From Helopsaltes ochotensis (lineage: Eukaryota; Chordata; Aves; Passeriformes; Locustellidae), in the NCBI GenBank assembly GCA_013400155.1, contig VXBM01000001.1, forward strand, positions 593,964-657,963: a DNA stretch of 64,000 nucleotides. The letters run 5' to 3'. Within the stretch, counting starts at the first letter, position 1. The number at the start of each line of letters is the position of its first letter. Below the pieces are notes generated by a model that had not been told where the DNA came from, made no database searches, and worked only from the letters and a program-made list of their open reading frames with translations. A program made the position numbers and the translations under genes. Positions 1 through 12,987 of this stretch are shown piece by piece.

Positions 1-560
1 CTTAATACTATTATTTATTGTTGTAAGCAAGAGCCTAGAAAAAGCTACATCATTCTTATGTGTACTATATGTCACAAATTTGTAATAAGTCTTTCCAAGG
101 AGCAAAATCATGCCAAGCCTAAGAGATAGCTTTAAAAGACCCAAACAATCCTACAATTCTCTGCCTTTACTTTCTAATGCAATTTTGTTTTCAAATGACC
201 ATAACAAATGCTTTTTCCATTGGTTTGCTAATGCTGTTACTTGGCAGCACATTCGCACAGGTCTCCTGCACGCTTAAAATCCTTTTCCTGTATCTTAGGC
301 TAAGAATCCTTAACATTTTCAAGTAGTAATGGTGTTCACCACACAAAAAATTCTATCCAGCAAGTAAAGAAAATTTTAGTTAGAAGGGGAAAAGACAATT
401 CTGCTTTTCAGTACTTACTTGACTTTTGCACTTTGGGTACGTCTGTAACTACGTCCTCAGTTTTCCCGCTTACAGCTACGTTATATAACGGCACTCACTC
501 CTTTTACTGTCTCAACAACAAAAGGCTCTATTAACACTCAGTACAGCTTTTGCCTTGCTA
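1..560. other. AT-rich flank left of the CpG island, possible intron of a leftward gene
   Basis: No coding exon could be recognised on either strand. On the minus strand there are consensus-like splice donors at about 418-413 (reads GTAAGT) and about 500-495 (reads GTGAGT). Either would fit a first exon lying in the adjacent CpG island and an intron running off the left edge. Nothing here matched the SFR1 protein sequence I remember, so this is probably its first intron at most. Confidence 0.3.
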
Positions 561-569
561 GTTTTCCAC

Positions 570-1020
570 CCGCAGAGAAACGGGACGAAGGCGGGGCGGC
601 CCATAAGCAGGGCTACGGACCCGTGGGGCTCGTTCCGAGGTGCTGCACCCCAAGAACGCAGCCACAGCACCGACCCGCAGGGCTGAGGAGCGAAGGGAGG
701 CCCCTCGGGGAGCACAAACCCCCCAGGGCCGGGCGAAGGATGAAAGAACCCAGCGGAACCGCCCTTCCGTCCCTCGCTCCCCTCAGCCGCTTCAACCTCC
801 CGCTGCCGGGCCGGGGCGGCCCCGCGCCTGCGCGCCGCGCGTGCCCGGGCGGCGCGAGCGGTGCGCGCCTGCGCGCGGCGGGAGGCGCTGTGGGGCTGAG
901 GGGCGCGCGGAGCCTCAGGGAGCGCCCGGTCCCGGTCCCGGTCCCGCGAGCGGGAAATGCGGGGCATCCTCGGGAACCTCGTAGACTTTCCCGTTGTATC
1001 TCGGCATGCCAGGCGGTGCT
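570..1020. promoter_or_regulatory. CpG island, probable promoter and first exon of the leftward neighbour (SFR1 by synteny)
   Basis: Base composition switches sharply from AT-rich to GC-rich with dense CpG dinucleotides, most strongly at 780-960, then falls back at about 1020. A short tandem of ggtccc units sits at about 927-947. It is the only CpG island in the window, so it most likely marks a housekeeping promoter. In mammals SFR1 lies head to head with COL17A1; with COL17A1 on the plus strand here, SFR1 would run on the minus strand and leave the window on the left. Minus-strand donors at about 500 and 418 agree with that direction. Open frames inside the island exist on both strands but are the stop-poor kind expected of GC-rich DNA, so no CDS is called. 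The gene assignment rests on synteny from memory, not on protein similarity. Confidence 0.55.
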
Positions 1021-1076
1021 GTGTTCCTTAGGCCAATGTGGGCCGTGGCTGGGTCTGGGCCAAGGCCAGGTGCACC

Positions 1077-1330
1077 TCACAGAATCACAGATAGGCTGGA
1101 AAAGACCTTTAAGATCATCGAATGCAACCAATAACCCAACACCACCATGTCAATTAGAATGTTGCACCAAGTGTCACGTTCAGTCTTAAACACTTAAGGA
1201 GCGGTGACTCCAGGAGTTCCCTGGGCAGTCTGTTCCAACTCTGGTCACCATTTCTATGAAGAAATTTTTCCTAGTGACCAACCTAAACCTTCTCTGGTCT
1301 AGCTGAAGGCAACAAGACAGTGTCCCTGCA
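1077..1330 (-). mobile_element. CR1 LINE 3'-end fragment
   Basis: The segment opens with the reverse complement of the typical CR1 terminus (tcacagaatcacag) and continues with the diagnostic blocks in order: 'ggaaaagacctttaagatcatcg', then the 'cctgggcagtctgttccaa' block, then the 'gaagaaatttttcctagtgaccaacctaaacct' block (positions about 1099-1290). This is the antisense orientation of the CR1 3' region. The internal part is diverged and shortened, so it is an old 5'-truncated copy. The right boundary is soft. Confidence 0.8.
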
Positions 1331-4300
1331 AGTGTCCCTGTGCCGGTGAGGGGGGCTCTGCCTCAGCGTGGAGCACTCCCCACCATGGATAGCACAGTAG
1401 GCCTTTTGTCACAGCCAAGGGAACCACAGCTCTCCACCTCAAGCTGCAAAAGCCTTTATCCCAGGAACTCTCCTTACACAAGGGGAAAAAATGTAAGTGA
1501 GGGATGCAGTGGGGGATGAGTGACCTGAGCAGCACTGTCGTAGTTGTGGGGAAGGAGAGAAAATGGAGAAATTTGACTGGAGAAACAGGGCGATTGTGAC
1601 TGTGACAAGGAGTAATCTCAGCTGTGACTGCACTATGCAGTTCAGGAGTAGAAATTCCCCACTCAAAGGCGTTGCTGAAGCAAGAGTGATGTTGCTGTCT
1701 CTATCAGCTGCACACCTGGCTTCCCCATGTGGATTTACTTTTTTCAAAACTGCTTTGTACAAACGTTTTTCAATTATAACTGTCAGGACCGACCAAATGA
1801 GCTGTGGAAGCCATAACAACGACAGCTCCCAGTCCTTAAGGATGATGTCCCAGTGGTTCCTCCAGCACTGCCCACAGCCGAACGCCTCGAGCTGTGCATC
1901 GATGCCTCACACAGCTGTGCTAAGAGCTGCATGTGTGGTACAGGCACCCACAGGCTCTCGCTGGATCATGCCCTTAGCTTGTGTGTCAGAACTGCGTTAA
2001 TTTCCTGCCTGGTTCCTCCTCACAGCTACACATGAGGATGCTCTATTTTTTCTTCACCTTGTGTAAGTCCCATCCTCTATTGAGACCAGAGACAGTCTTG
2101 AGCTGAGAGGTGAGTAAGCACTGAGTGTTGTAGGTGTGATAACATGTTAGCAGTTGCTGTGGTTTTGATAGTGAGTTTTCATAGATTCACACACTTCAAA
2201 GAGGATTTGACAGGGATGATAGCAACCTTTTACTCTCCTGCAGTAAAAGGTAGCCAGGCATTCAATGCCCATCTACAACAAGTTGTGTTGGGATATCTGA
2301 AAACTTGAGGCCTTTAGGCTATATCTTGTATAAGATTTTATCTGTAGGTGAAATTGATTTAGAAATAATATTTTCAGTAGCAAATGTGGGAATGTAAATT
2401 ATATGGGGTCGTACTATCTTTTGTAACTATCTACAAAAAAACCTCAATTGAATGATAGCCTGAGTGTTGAGGAGTTTGGATGCACTTTTTAAATCTGCCC
2501 CTTTCTTGGGTTTTGGGTTTGTTTTTTTAAACCGTCAGCTGATTTAATGTCACAAATATTTTAATTTTTAAATATGTTAAAAATGGACTCCTGAGTGCAA
2601 CAGCGAAAGTGCTAATAGAACTTTTGCTGCAAAGTTATCAGGAAGGTTGAATCTCAGGTACTGTGGAGCTTTGTGATGGCATGTCTCCAAGTTCACAGGG
2701 TATTTCCTTCAATCTCAAGGATGGTCCCTACTTTAAATTACTCATGTTCTGTTGTACAGACGTGTTAACAGATGAGTTGCACAAGAACAACAGAAAGTTT
2801 GAAATTTTAGATCATTTGCCAGGTGAGATTCCAGGAAGATTTTATAGGAACATAACACATGAAGAAGTCATCCTGTGCATTATCATTGCACTTAATTAGG
2901 GCAACGCCCGTGTGCCCCACCCCAAGTGAGATTACAGATTGTTTAGGACTGGGAATACAGAATGATGGTGCCACATGTTGGGTGCATGAGTTTAATGTGC
3001 TGCATCTAGAGCAGAGAAAAGGAAATATTGTTATCAGTATTCACTGATGGGTAATGACCAGGAAAAGATCCTGTTCAGGTTGGTATTAAGCATTTAGCTG
3101 TGTTTACTCCATTTATCTATGAATGTACCTTGTGTTTACACAGTACTGCAAAAACATGACTTGCCCAGCGCTTGGCTGGAAGCTCGTGACAGAGCTGGGA
3201 ACTAGAGTGTCATCAGGCACTATCCAGTGACCATCCAGTATTTTTATTGCAGAAACACAATAGTGATGGATATTATGCTGTCTTCAATTTAACGATGGCA
3301 AACCAGAGTCAGACTGAAACCTTCCTCTCAAAAACTGCACATCAGTTTCCCTTGAGGAAAACAGATTATCCATGTGTCATTGATACTGACACGTTTATGG
3401 CACCCTGCAGAGCGTATCTCTTGCTGTCCAGTTAATCTCACCAGGATGTGTACACAGATGTGTACTACGTTCCTTGCAATAGTGTTTATTAAGCACTGTC
3501 ATGCTATTGTTTGATTTCTTTGATTCCTCTTGTGATCAGAATAGTTTGGGGTAAGCAAAATAAATGAAAAAGAGTGTAGGAAATTGTGCACTGGGTAATA
3601 AAATCATTGATCTCTATTTGCTGAACATACCACTTCCCTTTAGAGAAATTTGTTTCCCCAAGGAACCAAAAGGAAAATGTGCTCCTTGGTTTTATTTTCT
3701 TTGGTATTTCTGTGTTGACACTCAGATTATTTTTTCTTCCAAGTGCACACCAGTTTGGCTGCACAGTTGAAAGATATTATCCATGTACCCTCTCAATAAT
3801 CCTGTGGTACCAGAGGAGCACTGGGGCTGACACATCAAGGTTCTCAGGACAAGAACATGTTTTAATTCTCCTGTGGGCATCATCTGTAGTAGCAAAGCCA
3901 AAATGGAAAGTAATAGTAAAGAATACTGGCTACGAGTTTAAAAACTGCAGTTTGAGCTTTATGGGTTCTTCTCTTCCAGAGTGTCAGGAGCATCACAAAA
4001 CTTCCATTTAACACTTTGCTGGGCACAACAACTAGGACTTTTCCCCCCGAACATTGCCACTGAGTATCTGGGATGTTAGTCAACATACTATGTCTTAAGG
4101 CACATAGGTATTACTCCCTTCTCTCATTTTTCTGAAATCTGTTGATGTTGTTAAAAGCCAAGTGATGTATCCTGACGCATGAAGTACACTCTGCACTGTC
4201 TTGTATTCTCTCTTGCCTGGGGCAGAAGGGTGGGGTGCTTTTATGTGCCTAACCACTAACTGCTGCAGAAAGTTTTTAAGTCCTACCCACTTCTGCATCA

Positions 4301-6344
4301 GCCTAGGGCGGTGTTTTTGCTGGCTGCAATTCATTTCTCTGAAAGATGTTCTGACTTGCTTATAGCCATGTAAATACACCAAGGAAGGACTTCATAGACC
4401 AGATTCTTGGAGTAAAACGAGTTTACTACATGAAAACCTGTCCTTGGGAGATGGATTCTGCTCTCATAATGGTGCAAATGCCCAGTAACTAAAAGTGAAG
4501 TCTCAAGAATGACGTCAGCATAAGCTAAACCAAAAGCAAAATTTTTTTTGCCTTGTCTGCTTTACATCCATGGCTTGCAATTTTCAAGGTACGTGTCTTG
4601 AAAAGAAAAGCTGCCTGGATTTACTGTGGCTGAGGGGCACTGCAACGTGCCATTACAAAAGACAATGCAAGAGCCAGGCGAGATGGGCAGTGTAGTTCTC
4701 GCTGCTGACTGTGTGAGTTACCGAGTGGGTGAGGGCCAGTGCTAAGAAAAGGGAGAGATTGTCTCCTGTGTCTGTGGGATTTTCTCTGACATAATGAGTC
4801 AAAGATTACAGTGTGAAGTCTTGTGAGACTGTAGCAGATCTTCAGTGTTCTCGTCCTTGCTGGAGAACTGATCATTATTTTAAGAAAATTCAAGCTTTTT
4901 AAATATAAGCCCTTGCCCAGACTAGTCCCTGGTACAGTTTTTGCCATCTCTGATGGTCTGAGCATATTTTGTGTTAAAAGTGTTTGAATTGTAGCAGAGC
5001 TTGAAGAGTCCTTTCATTTTCTCACATAACTGATATAAGAGTTCACTCTGTGCTGTGTGCACATAACTCTTGGGTTGAAGACATTTCTGTACTGCTGGAG
5101 TTGGTGAAGCTGGAAAAGTGAACGTGCTTTATTTGCAAGTGCAGACGAGCTGGTTTGAGCGGTTATCTATTGTTTGGAGGCCTTGGTGGGACCCAGTGCA
5201 TTAAACTGCTGTATCAAACAAGTCATCCCGTGAGCAGGTAAGCAGAGATGGAGACTTCTCCTTCTTCCTGAACTTCTGGGGTTTCCCTGTTGCTCTGAGT
5301 GCAGACATGAGTGAGTAGTGTCAGTCATCACCTCAGCAGCACCACTGGTTATTTTTTTGTTTTAGAAAAAACAACCATTCTTCTGAGCACACTCTACCAA
5401 ACTGCAGCATCAGCAGGAAAGTTTTAAAAATACACTTCCTCCCTGGAAATTAATTAGGTCATTTACCTGAGGCTAGAGAAAGCCTTATAAAGTAAAATTT
5501 TAGTTGTCTTTTCCTAAGGATGAAATACTAAAGTGTTTGTGGCAGTTTTCCACCTCTCATACTGCTGAGAAATAGTCATATCTTAGAGGGCTGAGATTTC
5601 AATGTGGCTCTCTTGTCAGGCACTACCACCACCTCATGTTGCACATGAGGCTCACAAGTGAGTGAGAGCTGGCTTAGAGCTCTCTCCTGGTTCCCAAACA
5701 GTTAATAACCAATGTAACGTTTCAAGTGTGCATGGCTGTTGTGAGATGGGGGATATGTCCGTGGAATGTCTGTGCAAACAAATCACATGTCTAAGAACAG
5801 CTGCCTCAGAATTGTGAGGCTGGCAATTCACCAAAATTTGTGAACAGATATGAAACTGTCACTTCTTAATGTAAAGATTGAGACAAATTCTTAAAAGTCA
5901 AAAGATTTAAGATACTCGAAAACAATGGGAACTCAATAAATGCTCTTATATCACTCCTCCTCCCAAAATACTCAGCTAAAGGGAAGACAACATAATTCTC
6001 TTCAGTGCCATTTCCTTTAGCAAGTAAAATGGGCAGTGAAGCTTCTTTGACTTCTCCCTTTTTCTTGAGTGAAGTATACTGTTTATGCTGGCTATGGCTC
6101 ATTAAAAAATACATTTTTCAGTGTTTATGACCTGTATTGCTTTTGTTCCAATTATTTCCAAGGCAATTCAGTGCAAATTTTCTACTCATATTCCTATCTG
6201 AAATAACTGCATTTTGAACTGCATTCTCTACACAGACATACAGAAAGCTTTACTGATGAGTGTGTAATATTTTCTTACAACCTCTGTGGTTTCAAGTAAT
6301 TACTGTTGTATTATTTTTACTGTTGTTGTGTTGTCTTCCTGCAG

Positions 6345-6522
6345 AAGAGCAGCTTAGCCCTTGTTATATTTGAAGTCATTGAGAAAGTTCCTGCTGAACT
6401 GAAGGGAAGCAGAACTGTGCTGTCCTGATGGAACTTTAGTGGAAGTGTGGCATATGGAGTCAGCTAATGGTGTTCCTTCATGGGGTGCTGAGGATCCTGG
6501 AATTGCAGCTGCCTCCATTAGT
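6345..6522 (+). other. Candidate exon of an unrecognised transcript
   Basis: A pyrimidine-rich acceptor (ttgtcttcctgcag, ending 6344) and a perfect GTAAGT donor at 6523 bound a 178 nt segment. Two frames look protein-like. One is open from the acceptor to a TGA at 6426-6428. Another is open from 6403 and contains an ATG at 6454 that begins MESANGVPSWGAEDPGIA and reaches the donor in phase 0. Neither matches a family I recognise. It lies about 15 kb upstream of the proposed COL17A1 promoter, so it could be a lncRNA exon, an alternative 5' exon, or chance. Confidence in a real exon is low and in a coding exon lower. Confidence 0.2.
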
Positions 6523-7619
6523 GTAAGTGTTTTGCACTGTGTGGGAAAGCCACCAGTCTCCCTCTCAACACATTAAGGCAACTGTATTTTGGGTGAAGAA
6601 CATTTGTCTTTAGTGGAGTGCAGGAGCACTGGGCTGGTGCTGAGTGAACCAAGCTAGCAAATGCCACCTGCTTTAATTGATGGGTTTTCCCTTCAGTAAC
6701 CAGGTAACTTCGAGTGCCTGCCTGCAGTGCCCTCCACCATGCACATCAACAGACACTGAGCAAGCTCTCTTTGTCATCAACCTCTTTGATGACAGCCATG
6801 CCATACCATGTTACATGAATCTCCTGAAAAGAGAAATCTTGCAGTTCATTCACAGCTGAGTTATTCTGGTTTTGATGCTTTAAAGTTTAGTGCATTTTTT
6901 CCTTGAGTTAATTACAAGCATTTCATGGGTAGCATATGCCAGAATAAGCTATTTCATCACTATTAAATGCGTGGTGGTACTCAACACATGGGTATGCACT
7001 GACAAGTTTTCTCTTGAAAGGCTCCTCAGGATTTAGATCAGCAGATAGATCACTCTTAAATTTTACATGGTATAAACCCTGCCTGTTCTTGAGACTGTGA
7101 AACTGGGCATGGATAGTCTTAAAACTGTCCACATGATGTCTGGATAGGAAGTCTTATGTGGGATTCATTTTTCTAGGATCAATAGTGCACATATATTGTT
7201 GTGTACACTGCTTAAACACATGGGTGCAAAGACTAATCGTGGTTATCATCATCTACTCCCTACAGTTTACTCTGTTTGGTGATATGTTTCTTTTCCATCT
7301 CAGTGAGGAATTCTGGGTCAGACTTTTTTTTCCTTAAAGCAGGGTTTTAACTACGTAAAATCAAGCTTAGAAGCCGTGAAACTCTCTGGTTTAACACTTC
7401 CTAATCCTAAGGTTTTCTCTCAAACGTAGAGACCTGCTTTCGCACAAATACCACTATAATGCAAGAGCTACTGTGGGAAGACAGAGATAGTGCTGAAGGC
7501 AATCTTGCCCCCGATATATTGCAGCTGTGTTAATTACCCAAGAGTGTGAACAGCCTTGCTCTCACAACTATGGGTGTGATAAAAGAGTGAGTTAGGTAGT
7601 AGAGAGAGTTGTCTGCTGG

Positions 7620-7760
7620 CTGTGCTGTGAGGAGGAAGGGACGGGACAGGAGGTTGTGTAAGGGACAGAAAGGGTAAGAGGTATGAGGGACAGATGGGGT
7701 TAGGTGGCCATGCTGGGGGTAGGAAGGAGTGAGCTGGAAGAGAGAAGGAGAGAAAGAGCC
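7620..7760 (+). repeat. Purine-rich (GA/GGGA) low-complexity tract
   Basis: The plus strand is almost entirely A and G, with recurring 'agggacag' and 'aggaag' units and a terminal 'agagagaaggagagaaagag' stretch. It is a degenerate simple-sequence region without an open frame of interest. The minus-strand Pro/Ser/Leu-rich open frame across it is a composition effect. Confidence 0.55.
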
Positions 7761-10700
7761 AGAGCTGTGTGGAGCTGCCCATGGGAGGCTACATAGAAAA
7801 GGTATGAGGGACTTTTAGATAACAAAGTGCTGAAGCTTAAAGCCTTTTTTAGTCTCAGTTGTACCTCCTCCATCAAGCTACTTCTCCTTTGCCTTGGCAG
7901 TTTATGTGCCTAGCTGTAACTGCTGATTTTCAGAAGGTGTGTTTAACAACACAACAGGAAAAACAAAAACAATCAAAGGGCGATAGGTAGAGGTGAGAAA
8001 TGACAATGAGAGGAGGATCTTTTCTCCAGCAAGAATGTTTGTGCTAGTATCTGTTACTAAAAGGTCTTGGTGTTTTGCCTTCTCAAGGAGTTTTAGGTTC
8101 TATTTAGTGTAAATAAATTGCTCTCCTTACCTATTTCCAGCTTCTCAGGTAAACATGGGGACATCTTTCAGGCAAGAAGTACAAATACATCTTGAAAGCC
8201 AATACTGAGAGAGATGCTGTAAGCTTATGCTGGCTGAGTCCCTGCATAGCATTGCCAGGAGACCTGCAAATGAAGAAATTAACCTTTCTGCTCAGTGCTG
8301 CAGTCAGATCTCCATCAGCTCTGCAGGTCTCATTATTCCAGGTTTTTCACAGTCAAACCTGCAGCCTGATTTTAACACCAGACAGCCAACCTGAGGTACA
8401 GCACTCTGAAGAGTCCACCAGGCAGCAGAGAGGCTGAAAGAACCTCAGGAAGCTAAATAATCAATAAGTTTTTTTTTTTATTATAAATTCTAGTGCACTG
8501 AAGATTGATTGTCATCCGTGTTGCAAAGCCTCAGGAGCAGGCTAGAGAGGTGAAGTTATTCAGTGATGCACATTTAAGAGTTGGGTGTGTTACCAGGAGA
8601 ATGGGAGCAGTACCACTGAGGGGGAACAAAATAAGAAATATGGGGCTCATGTATATTCCTTACAAATAAGGTTTTACTTTTCTATGTAAACCTATATGTG
8701 AGAACCATCCCCACAGATATGATGGAGAAGTTGCAAGGATTTACCATCTGAATGTGGAGGATCAAACCTCACACCCTGAGGTTACCATGACAAACTCTAT
8801 TGCAGCTGGTAATTATTGCTGCATTTATTTTTTTAAACAGCAGAGCTGCATGAGCTGTTTCATCTTTAGCTTAGGATTTCATGGGCATTGATGATTTCAT
8901 ATCAACAACTAATTTCATTTAATTAATTTGTAAGAATTTTGTTCATCTGTATTATTTGGGTAGAAGAAAGGTAAGTGAAGTGAGATAAGATTGAATGCTC
9001 AAGTGCTTTTTTTGTGGGAAGCAGCTATGTAGCAGATGCAGCCTTCTTCAGTGTTTTGTTCTGTTAAAGCCATTGCTAGAATTAATGCAGCTGCACTCCA
9101 TGATTCCCTTTACATTTATGTCCCACAGCCACATTCAAACTGATGCTGTAGGTAATTAAACTGTGACTTCATCAGCTCAAGTGGAGGAACCCCAGGGGGT
9201 GGTTACCAGATCATGAAGCTTTTCTTGAAAAGACGGGGGTGTGTTCAGAGCATCTTTAGAATATATTCCACAAGGGAATGTTGAGTGTCTTTTTCCACTG
9301 ATTTTAAAAAATGCAGATCCTGAGTAAAGTATTAAAAAAAATGCATTGAAGGAACACTCTTAGTATGTTCCTCCTAATTCTTTAAAACAGTGTTTGCATT
9401 TGTCCCTGACAGTTCCTGGGTACTTGACATAGACATATTCTATGGCTATTGTACATTCACACAATGCACAGCAAACAGTTCTTTCATATTGGATCATACA
9501 CTTCTTGCTAAGTTGGGTCTGTGTTGGGAATTGTACTTTTTTTATCGTACACTTGATTTTTTGCTTCTAGATGCTGGTCTTTTTTTTTTTTTCTGGTTTG
9601 TTACTGTTTCATTGTGCAAACACTATGCATTTGTTTCAGGAAAAACTGGAGGATTGCACTGACACTGCAAATAGCTTTAGTAAAGTGAACAGAAGTAGAA
9701 GCATGTAATTCTAAGAGCCCCTTTAACACCAGCCCAGCCATGGTTCACTGCCCTGCCACCTGTGAACTGATTGCTCTTGACTCTGACAGTTGCTTAGTCT
9801 CTGTTTCCATTCCATTTTATTCCCACTTGGTCTCTGTCTGCCTAAGTTTTTATTATAATATTTTATGCACGTGTATTGGCTTGTTAATTTCTTTGTGTTG
9901 CTTGATTGCATACACTTGGCATGTGTCAGCTGCCACAGATGCTGTTCTGTCTGCTACATTTTGGGTACTCAGATGGAGGGGATTGAACTTCTTCATGGAT
10001 GAGGATGGGGATATATGTGTGTATCAGTATCTCACTGAGCATTAGGTATTGGGCATGGCTGTTTATTGGCAAATGAGTTTGCTTCCAGACATACTAAGAA
10101 CACCAGTTTCCAATACACACTGAGAGTGCAGGCACTCTTAAGGATGTACCTTAGGAAACTAAGTTAAACATTGCCTGCTGGTCAGGTAGGTAAGGTTCGC
10201 AACAGTTTGGCACTGGTTGTCCTTCATTAGCAAAACAGAGTAGTTTTTACCTGCAGTTATAATTTTAAAGATGTTTGCAAAACTGCCAGATTTATCATTG
10301 AAACGGTAATTAACTGAAATGTCATGCAATTAAACCAGCGTGTGCTTGACAGCCTTGGGCAAGACTAGAAATGAAGTCCCCAGCTCAGCACTGTACTTAA
10401 ATATGTGTGTAGCTTTAAGCACGTGGGTGCTCCCTGTGAAGGCTGGAGGTAGTGCCCACTGCTTGGAGGTCTAGAAAACTCAGTGTCTGAGGAAAGCTGC
10501 AGGAACAGGAAAAGCTTGGTTTGGTGATGAAAACCCTCATGGCGTATGTGACGACAGCATTCAAATACATAGAAGGTGACAGAAAGAAAGGAGATGAGCT
10601 TTACTGAAAAGGGAAGAAGGGAACTGATTATCAGCTCAAGGTACTTGTTTGGAACTTCAAGACATTTTCTAGCAGCAAGTATGGGAGTTATGGAGCAGAT

Positions 10701-11993
10701 CACATCAGGAGGCTCTGAAACCTCATGGAAAGCTTTAAAAGTGCTTTTAAGAAAAATTTGTGAGGAATAATTAATGTGGAGGTAGGCTTTGGACAGAGGG
10801 ATGGATAAGAAACCTAACTAAGGTCTTTTCAGCCTTATTTTCCACAGTTGTGTAATTTTTTGTGCTTAAAATGACATATGTACATCAAAGTAAGTATATA
10901 AGACTTTCACAGTGTTCTTCTTTATGGGCTTAGACAAATGCTGTTCTGACAGAAGTGGGTGTGGTGGATCAGTGCTTTCATTTGGCCTTGTCTTTAATGA
11001 AATGGATTCAGTGAACTCAGTGCATTGAACTCCAAAAAATACAAACACTTGTTAGTGAGGGTACTTCACTTCAGATCACCATCTATACTGTGTTTTATCT
11101 GTTAGTTTTATATTGCCATTGTGCCTAACAGAATGATTTCTTAGATTTAGTATTTGGGGAAGAGGTGTAAATGTTCTGCTCTGAACTCTTGAATTTATGC
11201 TGAAAACTAAAAACATCTTTAGGTGGTGTAGTTACAAAGCTGCCAGCTGACAACTTTAATCATGGATATTATTAAAGTAGAATCCAAAAAGCACCTTTGC
11301 AGGCAGTGGATAAGGAAGGCAGCCACCATACCATGCATCTGGCAACCCTGTGATAAAAATAAAAATACCCAAAGAGCTCCATGCCAGGAGGAACATCTGA
11401 AATACACAACATATGGAGGGAGGATGAGCCCAGAATGCCTTGATTTTAATAAGAGAAAGCTGTGTGTTATCACAGGTCTCACAAGAGAAACTTCTGATGG
11501 AAGCAAATTAATGAGAATCTGAATGGCTGTGAAATTAAAAGTTTGAGTTACAACTAAGTTTCTAGCCAGTCATCTTGCAGAGAAGAAGTGACAAACAACA
11601 GACCTGGCTTTTGTGCTTTGGATAAGAAACAGGATTTTTCAAGCAGAGGCATGAAAATAGAGATGGGCACAGTCAAAAGGTTCAGAGCCAAGTCAGAAAA
11701 CCTGCCAGAAACTGGAAGCAGAGGCAACTTAAATAGCTTGGATCCAAGTTTTGAGTGTTCACTTGCAAATGTTTTCCTCTGAACTATTTAGAAAAAATAA
11801 TCTACTAGTCTGAAGTCAGTGATCAAGTCCTGAAAAGGAAAGCTTCCTTTTTCATCAGGGTTCTACCCTTCAGCTGAGCTGCTGGAACACAGTGTACTTG
11901 CCATCATGCCAGCTTTTGTCCTTTTACTTTTGATTTTAAACACCTTCTTGGTACTGGAGAAAAGCTGATTTGTAAAATGAGATCCTCTTACAG

Positions 11994-12111
11994 GTGACAT
12001 TGTATGAAGGAGTGATAGAATCACTGCTGTCCCAGACAGGAGAGGAAGGTGTAGAAGAGTCACTTGGTGCTTGGGAACCAGATTGTGTAGGGGCTTTCCC
12101 ACTAAAGCTGG
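11994..12111 (+). other. Candidate exon-like open segment
   Basis: It follows a CAG acceptor (cctcttacag, ending 11993) with a weak pyrimidine tract and precedes a moderate donor (gctgg|gtactg). The open frame reads VTLYEGVIESLLSQTGEE and continues in an acidic, Glu-rich style to 12111. It would accept a phase-0 junction, which is what the candidate at 6345-6522 would supply. No family was recognised and the splice sites are only fair, so this may well be chance. Confidence 0.13.
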
Positions 12112-12679
12112 GTACTGCTTATTATATTTCTCTGCATATAGTTGTTTCTAGCTTTGTTTTCCTCATTGTAACTGAAATTGTTATACTAGTGTTTAGCAAA
12201 AATAGTGAGCTTTTCCTAGAAAAACTCCCTTGTGCAAGGCAGTGTGACCTTCAGCCATCTTGGGATCATCAAGAGAAATGAGTGAAAGAGGTCAGCAGGG
12301 AAAATGAAGAAGTGTTCCTGCCTAACTCCACTGAAATGAGTCTTGTTGAAAAGATAAGACATCTCCATTACCTCTGGCATATTGGAGAGCTGGTCCTACA
12401 GTTGTCACTTTAACATTGTCCTTTTAATCATAGGAGAGAGTGACAGCTCAGTTAAATGAATTGTGATAGATGCACCAACTTGGGATGGTCGGAGTTCTAG
12501 CTACACATGAGCTAAATGTAAGACTGGCATGCATGAAAGAGCTGGATGGTTTCTATAAAAATATTAGCTATTATTATTACTGCTCTTTTTACTACTACTA
12601 CACCAGCAGTCATGGGTAGATATCCCAGAGACTGCATGGTTGAGAATATAAGACTTTGTGATTACTTAATTATGTCATT

Positions 12680-12987
12680 CCAGTACCTGAAGGGAGCCAT
12701 AAGAGAGCTGGAGAGGGACTTTTGACAGGGCAAGAGCTGAATGGCTTCAAATTGAAAGAGGGCAGGCTTATATCAGATGTTAGGAAGAAACTCTTTACTG
12801 TGAGGATGGTGAAGGTTGCCCAGAGAAGCTGTGGATGCCCCATCCCTGGAAGTGCTCCAAGCCAGGATGGATGAGACTTTCAGCAACTTTCTCTAGTGGA
12901 AGGTGTTCCTGCCTATGGCAGGGGGCTGGAACTAAATGGTCTTTAAGGTCTCTTCCAACCCGAACCATTCTATGATCCTAGGATTCT
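12680..12987 (+). mobile_element. CR1 LINE 3'-end fragment
   Basis: Sense-orientation CR1 tail. It contains the blocks 'gaaagagggcaggctta', 'ggttgcccagagaagctgtggatgcccc' (about 12815-12842), 'catccctggaagtgctccaagccagg', 'ctagtggaaggtgttcctgcctatggcagggggctggaact', and ends in the CR1-type terminus 'ccattctatgatcctaggattct'. It is 5' truncated at about 308 bp. It is more complete at the 3' end than the 1077-1330 copy. Confidence 0.9.

Larger units (their letters stand above)
1331..12679. other. Intergenic DNA with no confident gene
   Basis: About 11 kb in which open frames are short and lack coding character. It includes an AT-rich stretch (2300-2600), a purine-rich tract (7620-7760), a poly-T run at about 9579-9592, and two low-confidence exon-like segments listed separately (6345-6522 and 11994-12111). 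A strong consensus donor (cag|gtaagc) at 5237/5238 could end an unrecognised non-coding exon. No protein family was recognised. Confidence 0.55.

Noticed and set aside
512..1189. Long open frames on both strands in the CpG island, including an Arg-Asp repeat frame on the minus strand
   Set aside because: GC-rich sequence has few stop codons; the frames overlap each other on both strands, are Ala/Arg/Pro-rich by composition and match no family I know.
11262..11782. Two adjacent open frames (about 86 and 64 codons) with mixed composition
   Set aside because: No convincing splice sites, no recognised homology and stop codons between them; open by chance is the simpler reading.
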